A DNA stretch of 64,000 bases from Lomentospora prolificans (taxonomy: Eukaryota > Ascomycota > Sordariomycetes > Microascales > Microascaceae), in NCBI GenBank assembly GCA_029532625.1, contig JARFXM010000008.1, positions 1,860,001-1,924,000 of the forward strand, read 5' to 3'. The notes under the pieces are model-generated. The model was not told where the DNA came from. It did not search any database and saw only the letters and a list, made by a program, of their open reading frames with translations. The stretch's first letter is position 1; each line of letters begins with the position of its first letter. The translations under genes and the position numbers were made by a program. Shown here piece after piece: positions 61,101 through 64,000 of this stretch.

Positions 61101-62292
61101 CGGCCGCGACGGTGTTGTCGGTCAGTCTAAGGGGATTATTTAGAGGCAGAACTGCCAGCCGATATTCGGCAATCTGGATCGTACGTGATGGAGAAGACGA
61201 TAGACAGCTTAGAATCAAGGCATCTTTGTGGTTGGAAGTGGGCAGCGGGTTTCGGGTTATCTGTCACAACTCGGCTCTGACCTGCCACCTGCCATCCTCT
61301 CGGCAGGATGGTGGCTTCAAAAATTTGGTTTGGTCTTCGCAATGACGTCGAGGTATTGGCTTTATGTAAGCGATTTAGACCGAACGTGAGGTGCGGTTCG
61401 CGGGAAACAAGCGGGGTGGGATCAGTGGCGGAAGACGCATTAGACCAAGGTTGGAATATCTAGATTGCTTTCACAAGACATGGCGTATTCGGCGATATTT
61501 TTCACTTCTTAGTCGGGTAGCATAGCAGATAGCTAAGTAGAAACCTGCGTTGTCCTTGTAAGTCCCTTTGCATCGAGAAAGAAAAAAAAAAAAAAAAAGG
61601 AGTAAAAAGAAAAAGGAAAAAAATCCCTGCGAGGAAGGCAGGGACAGCGAGCAATGGTCCTCTGGGAGTCATTGTGCCCAAGAGGGAAGTACCTCAGCGC
61701 CGCGCCGGTTAATACCAAGGAGAGTAATTATTAGGCTGGCGCAGGCGGAGCAAGCTCACACTAGCGTATGTAGGAGCGATGCCAAGTTCACGTTAGCGGT
61801 GTGGGTCGCATCCACTTTCCCCGCTCGACTGCAACCAACAACAAGCTTCCGTCACCACGAGTTGGACCATATCATCTCGTGATAAGGCGCGAAGCCAGGC
61901 TGCTTCCCTATCTACTCGGCGCCGATTGCCTTCTTGAAGTTCTTCATCACACGAAATATATCCCTCCTTTTGTCCTTTACGAAGAATTGTATTGTCATCA
62001 TAGCCTGCTATCTCTTCCCTACTGCCCGCACCGAGCGTGCGCGATTGAATGCTGGAATCCAGATCGAACGTCCTGCTTGGCCTCCCAAAGTCCAGATATC
62101 TGCTATCAACAAACTGACTGTCAGACATATAGGAGTATCATTCTCCACTACTTGTCATTGAGGGACTGGGAAGACTATTGCCGGCCTTCATATATTACTA
62201 TCTGTATTGGTAAACCAAACTGCCGTCCCAGGCGTATGGCATCTTGTATGGTCCATTGGCCTCTGTGAGTTCGCCAGAGCAGTTTGATCACG
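61101..62292. promoter_or_regulatory. Divergent promoter region of the phospholipase and PPS1-like genes
   Basis: About 1.2 kb lies between two start codons facing away from each other. It includes an 18-base A-tract near 61,580 within a longer purine-rich run (61,575–61,622). Frames here are short and unlike proteins. No defined factor-binding site stood out. Confidence 0.45.
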
Positions 62293-64000
62293 ATGGCGAC
62301 TATAGCCCTGACAAGGCCAATCCATCCCCATCGGCCAACCTCTGCCTCCGTCAGTACCATCGCCCCGTCCATAAATCTGGATGGTCACACCCCGTCTGAA
62401 CCGCCATCTTCTTCCACCTCCCCTACCCCAGTTCCGAACAAGCACATCCCTACCTGCCCTCCTGGTCCTATTCCTCTCGATGACGAATGTGCCGATACCG
62501 ACCAGCAAGCCTCGTCTCCCTCACATGAAACAGGGCTATATACCTCGTCTCCGCAGACTTCTCTTCTCTTCCCACCCGTCAACTACGGCTGCATCAAATC
62601 CGGCACTCTTTCAATATATACGTTAAGCCCATCAGACCTCGTCGCCTCGTTAGAATACTCTTCACAGCAACCCCTACCCGATCCTGCCGACGTGTTCCCC
62701 TGGTTCCACGGGGTCCATCCCCAAAACCATATACAGCAAACATTTTTCACAACACGCCACCGCGCCTCCCGTGCCACGCCGCAGTGCCTGCGCGGGGTCA
62801 CAGTCGTCAAGGCCGATGGTGACTTGACAGTTTCGCGCCTGAAAGGCGCTATCTCTCCCGAAGAATTTATGCAACCCGGCTCGCCCGCCGAGTTCATCGA
62901 TATTGATCCACGCGAAGGCTTCTCTGTGCGCAACTTCCATATTCAGGCTGCGAAAGCGGCCATGACATCCGACATCGTGGTGTATGGAGAGGACAACGAT
63001 AGTGTAACAAGGATAGGATGGACCGTTGCGAAAGCCCAGCGTAAATGGCGACAGGCACACGAACATGCGGGACAGCTACTGCCAGAGTATAATACATTCG
63101 TTTGCGTCTGTCCTTTCAACGAATTCGAAGAACATCATTACAACGCGGTTGCTGTTGACTCAAAGGGTAATGCAACCGGCAACGTGCTCGACTTTTTCAT
63201 CCAAGAACGGACGGAGATGTATTGCATGGCGAAAGCGAGTGAGATTTCCCACAATGTGTGGTTGGGTCCGACCCCGTACCCTTCTTCTGAGGAGGAGCAG
63301 GAATTCGACATCTTGATCGAGTGCAGCGACCTAGGCCATATCAATCCAACAGCCCTGCAAGCCGTTGCAGAGGGTAGTCAGGGGGCTACAGATCGGAAAC
63401 ACTTTGACTTTCCGTCGTCTGGAAGCATATTACCGCCCACCTGGTCTCATGCAGAGGCCGATGGTATCCTCGAGACTTGTAAATGGATATACCACCTCGC
63501 GCATGGAACGTACCCTCAAACCCTGGCCGAAACTCCGGTGGATGGCGAGCCAGATGATGGCAAGACCACAGACCCCAAGACACGACCGCTGAGGATCTTG
63601 CTTCACTGCGCCGATGGATATACAGAATCGACCATGCTAGCCATCGCTTATTTCAGTTATATCACCGGACGGCCTGTACCAGATGCCTGGCTAGCTCTGC
63701 ATACGGAGAAGGGACGCAATTTCTTTGCTTACCCTGCTGATGTAGCCCTTCTCTCAGCCCTTGCCCCCCGATTACTTCAAGAATCACCCGTCTCCTCATC
63801 CCTCAGCCTAACCGAGCTGACTGCGCTGGTAAAGGACGAGCCAGCTTGGTTCACGGGACTGGATGGATCTTTTCCAAGCAGGATCCTGGACTACATGTAC
63901 CTGGGAAATCTTGGCCACGCGAGTAATCCTGAGCTCCTCCGGGCTCTAGGAATCGGGCAAGTCCTTAGTGTCGGGGAAACAGCCCTATGGAGGGACGGTG
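62293..64000 (+). CDS. pps1: PPS1-like dual-specificity protein phosphatase, partial at the right edge
   Basis: The frame is open from ATG at 62,293 to the window end, giving 569 codons without a stop; the 3' part is missing. The N-terminal 90 residues are Pro/Ser-rich. From about residue 100 the sequence matches the fungal Pps1 family: GCIKSGTLSIYTLSP, DPADVFPWFHGVHPQNH, EFIDIDPREGFSVRNFHIQA and NVWLGPTP. At 437–446 it reads LHCADGYTES. This sits where a phosphatase signature HCx5R would be, but residue 445 is Glu, so this first domain is probably catalytically dead. From about 530 (FPSRILDYMYLGNLGHASNP) a second dual-specificity domain begins, and its active-site Cys would lie beyond the window. 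Yeast Pps1 acts on Tyr and Thr residues and affects cell-cycle progression; the role here is inferred. Confidence 0.88.
   Translation, partial: MATIALTRPIHPHRPTSASVSTIAPSINLDGHTPSEPPSSSTSPTPVPNKHIPTCPPGPIPLDDECADTDQQASSPSHETGLYTSSPQTSLLFPPVNYGCIKSGTLSIYTLSPSDLVASLEYSSQQPLPDPADVFPWFHGVHPQNHIQQTFFTTRHRASRATPQCLRGVTVVKADGDLTVSRLKGAISPEEFMQPGSPAEFIDIDPREGFSVRNFHIQAAKAAMTSDIVVYGEDNDSVTRIGWTVAKAQRKWRQAHEHAGQLLPEYNTFVCVCPFNEFEEHHYNAVAVDSKGNATGNVLDFFIQERTEMYCMAKASEISHNVWLGPTPYPSSEEEQEFDILIECSDLGHINPTALQAVAEGSQGATDRKHFDFPSSGSILPPTWSHAEADGILETCKWIYHLAHGTYPQTLAETPVDGEPDDGKTTDPKTRPLRILLHCADGYTESTMLAIAYFSYITGRPVPDAWLALHTEKGRNFFAYPADVALLSALAPRLLQESPVSSSLSLTELTALVKDEPAWFTGLDGSFPSRILDYMYLGNLGHASNPELLRALGIGQVLSVGETALWRDG

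Overview
The window is filamentous ascomycete (Pezizomycotina) nuclear DNA, most likely Eurotiomycetes. The evidence is short GT–AG introns with CTAAC/CTGAC-type branch points, a five-domain AROM protein of 1583 residues, a divergent H4–H3 histone pair with introns, and a long A+T-rich block that looks like decay by repeat-induced point mutation (RIP). I cannot name a genus.

Left part, about 1–29,880: an A+T-rich, CpG-poor block with no convincing gene. It is a graveyard of nested transposable elements. The clearest is a Ty3/gypsy LTR retrotransposon at 20,420–27,646, with two LTRs, a 5-bp target duplication, and stop-riddled reverse transcriptase, RNase H and integrase remnants. It sits inside an older repeat that has other copies at about 18.6–19.5 kb and, inverted, at about 5.7–9.8 kb. 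A roughly 440-bp LTR-like repeat has three mutated copies (2.1, 3.8 and 15.9 kb) and one unmutated copy exactly at the boundary (29,882–30,328). There are also a 5 x 29-bp tandem repeat, a TTATTATGATTA-type satellite, an (AT)n tract and a perfect 32-bp-arm inverted repeat.

Right part, about 30.3–64 kb: normal gene-bearing DNA with nine genes. In order they are aro1 (AROM, +), an RPN4-like C2H2 regulator (-), histone H4 (-) and H3 (+) sharing a promoter, PRP3 (-) and RPA190 (+) sharing a promoter, a second C2H2 factor (-), RAD3/XPD (+, ten exons), a DDHD-domain phospholipase (-), and a PPS1-like dual-specificity phosphatase (+) cut by the right edge. Most are housekeeping genes: shikimate pathway, chromatin, splicing, rRNA transcription, TFIIH/DNA repair, lipid turnover. 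Their order does not suggest a biosynthetic cluster or a new defence or toxin system.

Several coding sequences were rebuilt across introns: the true aro1 C-terminus, the 5' exon of RPA190, all ten exons of RAD3, and introns in H3, H4, the second C2H2 gene and the phospholipase. Regulatory sites that fit their genes include TGACTCA (cross-pathway control) upstream of aro1 and GGTGGCAAA (the proteasome-gene element bound by Rpn4) just upstream of the RPN4-like gene. All composition statements are by eye; nothing was computed or searched.
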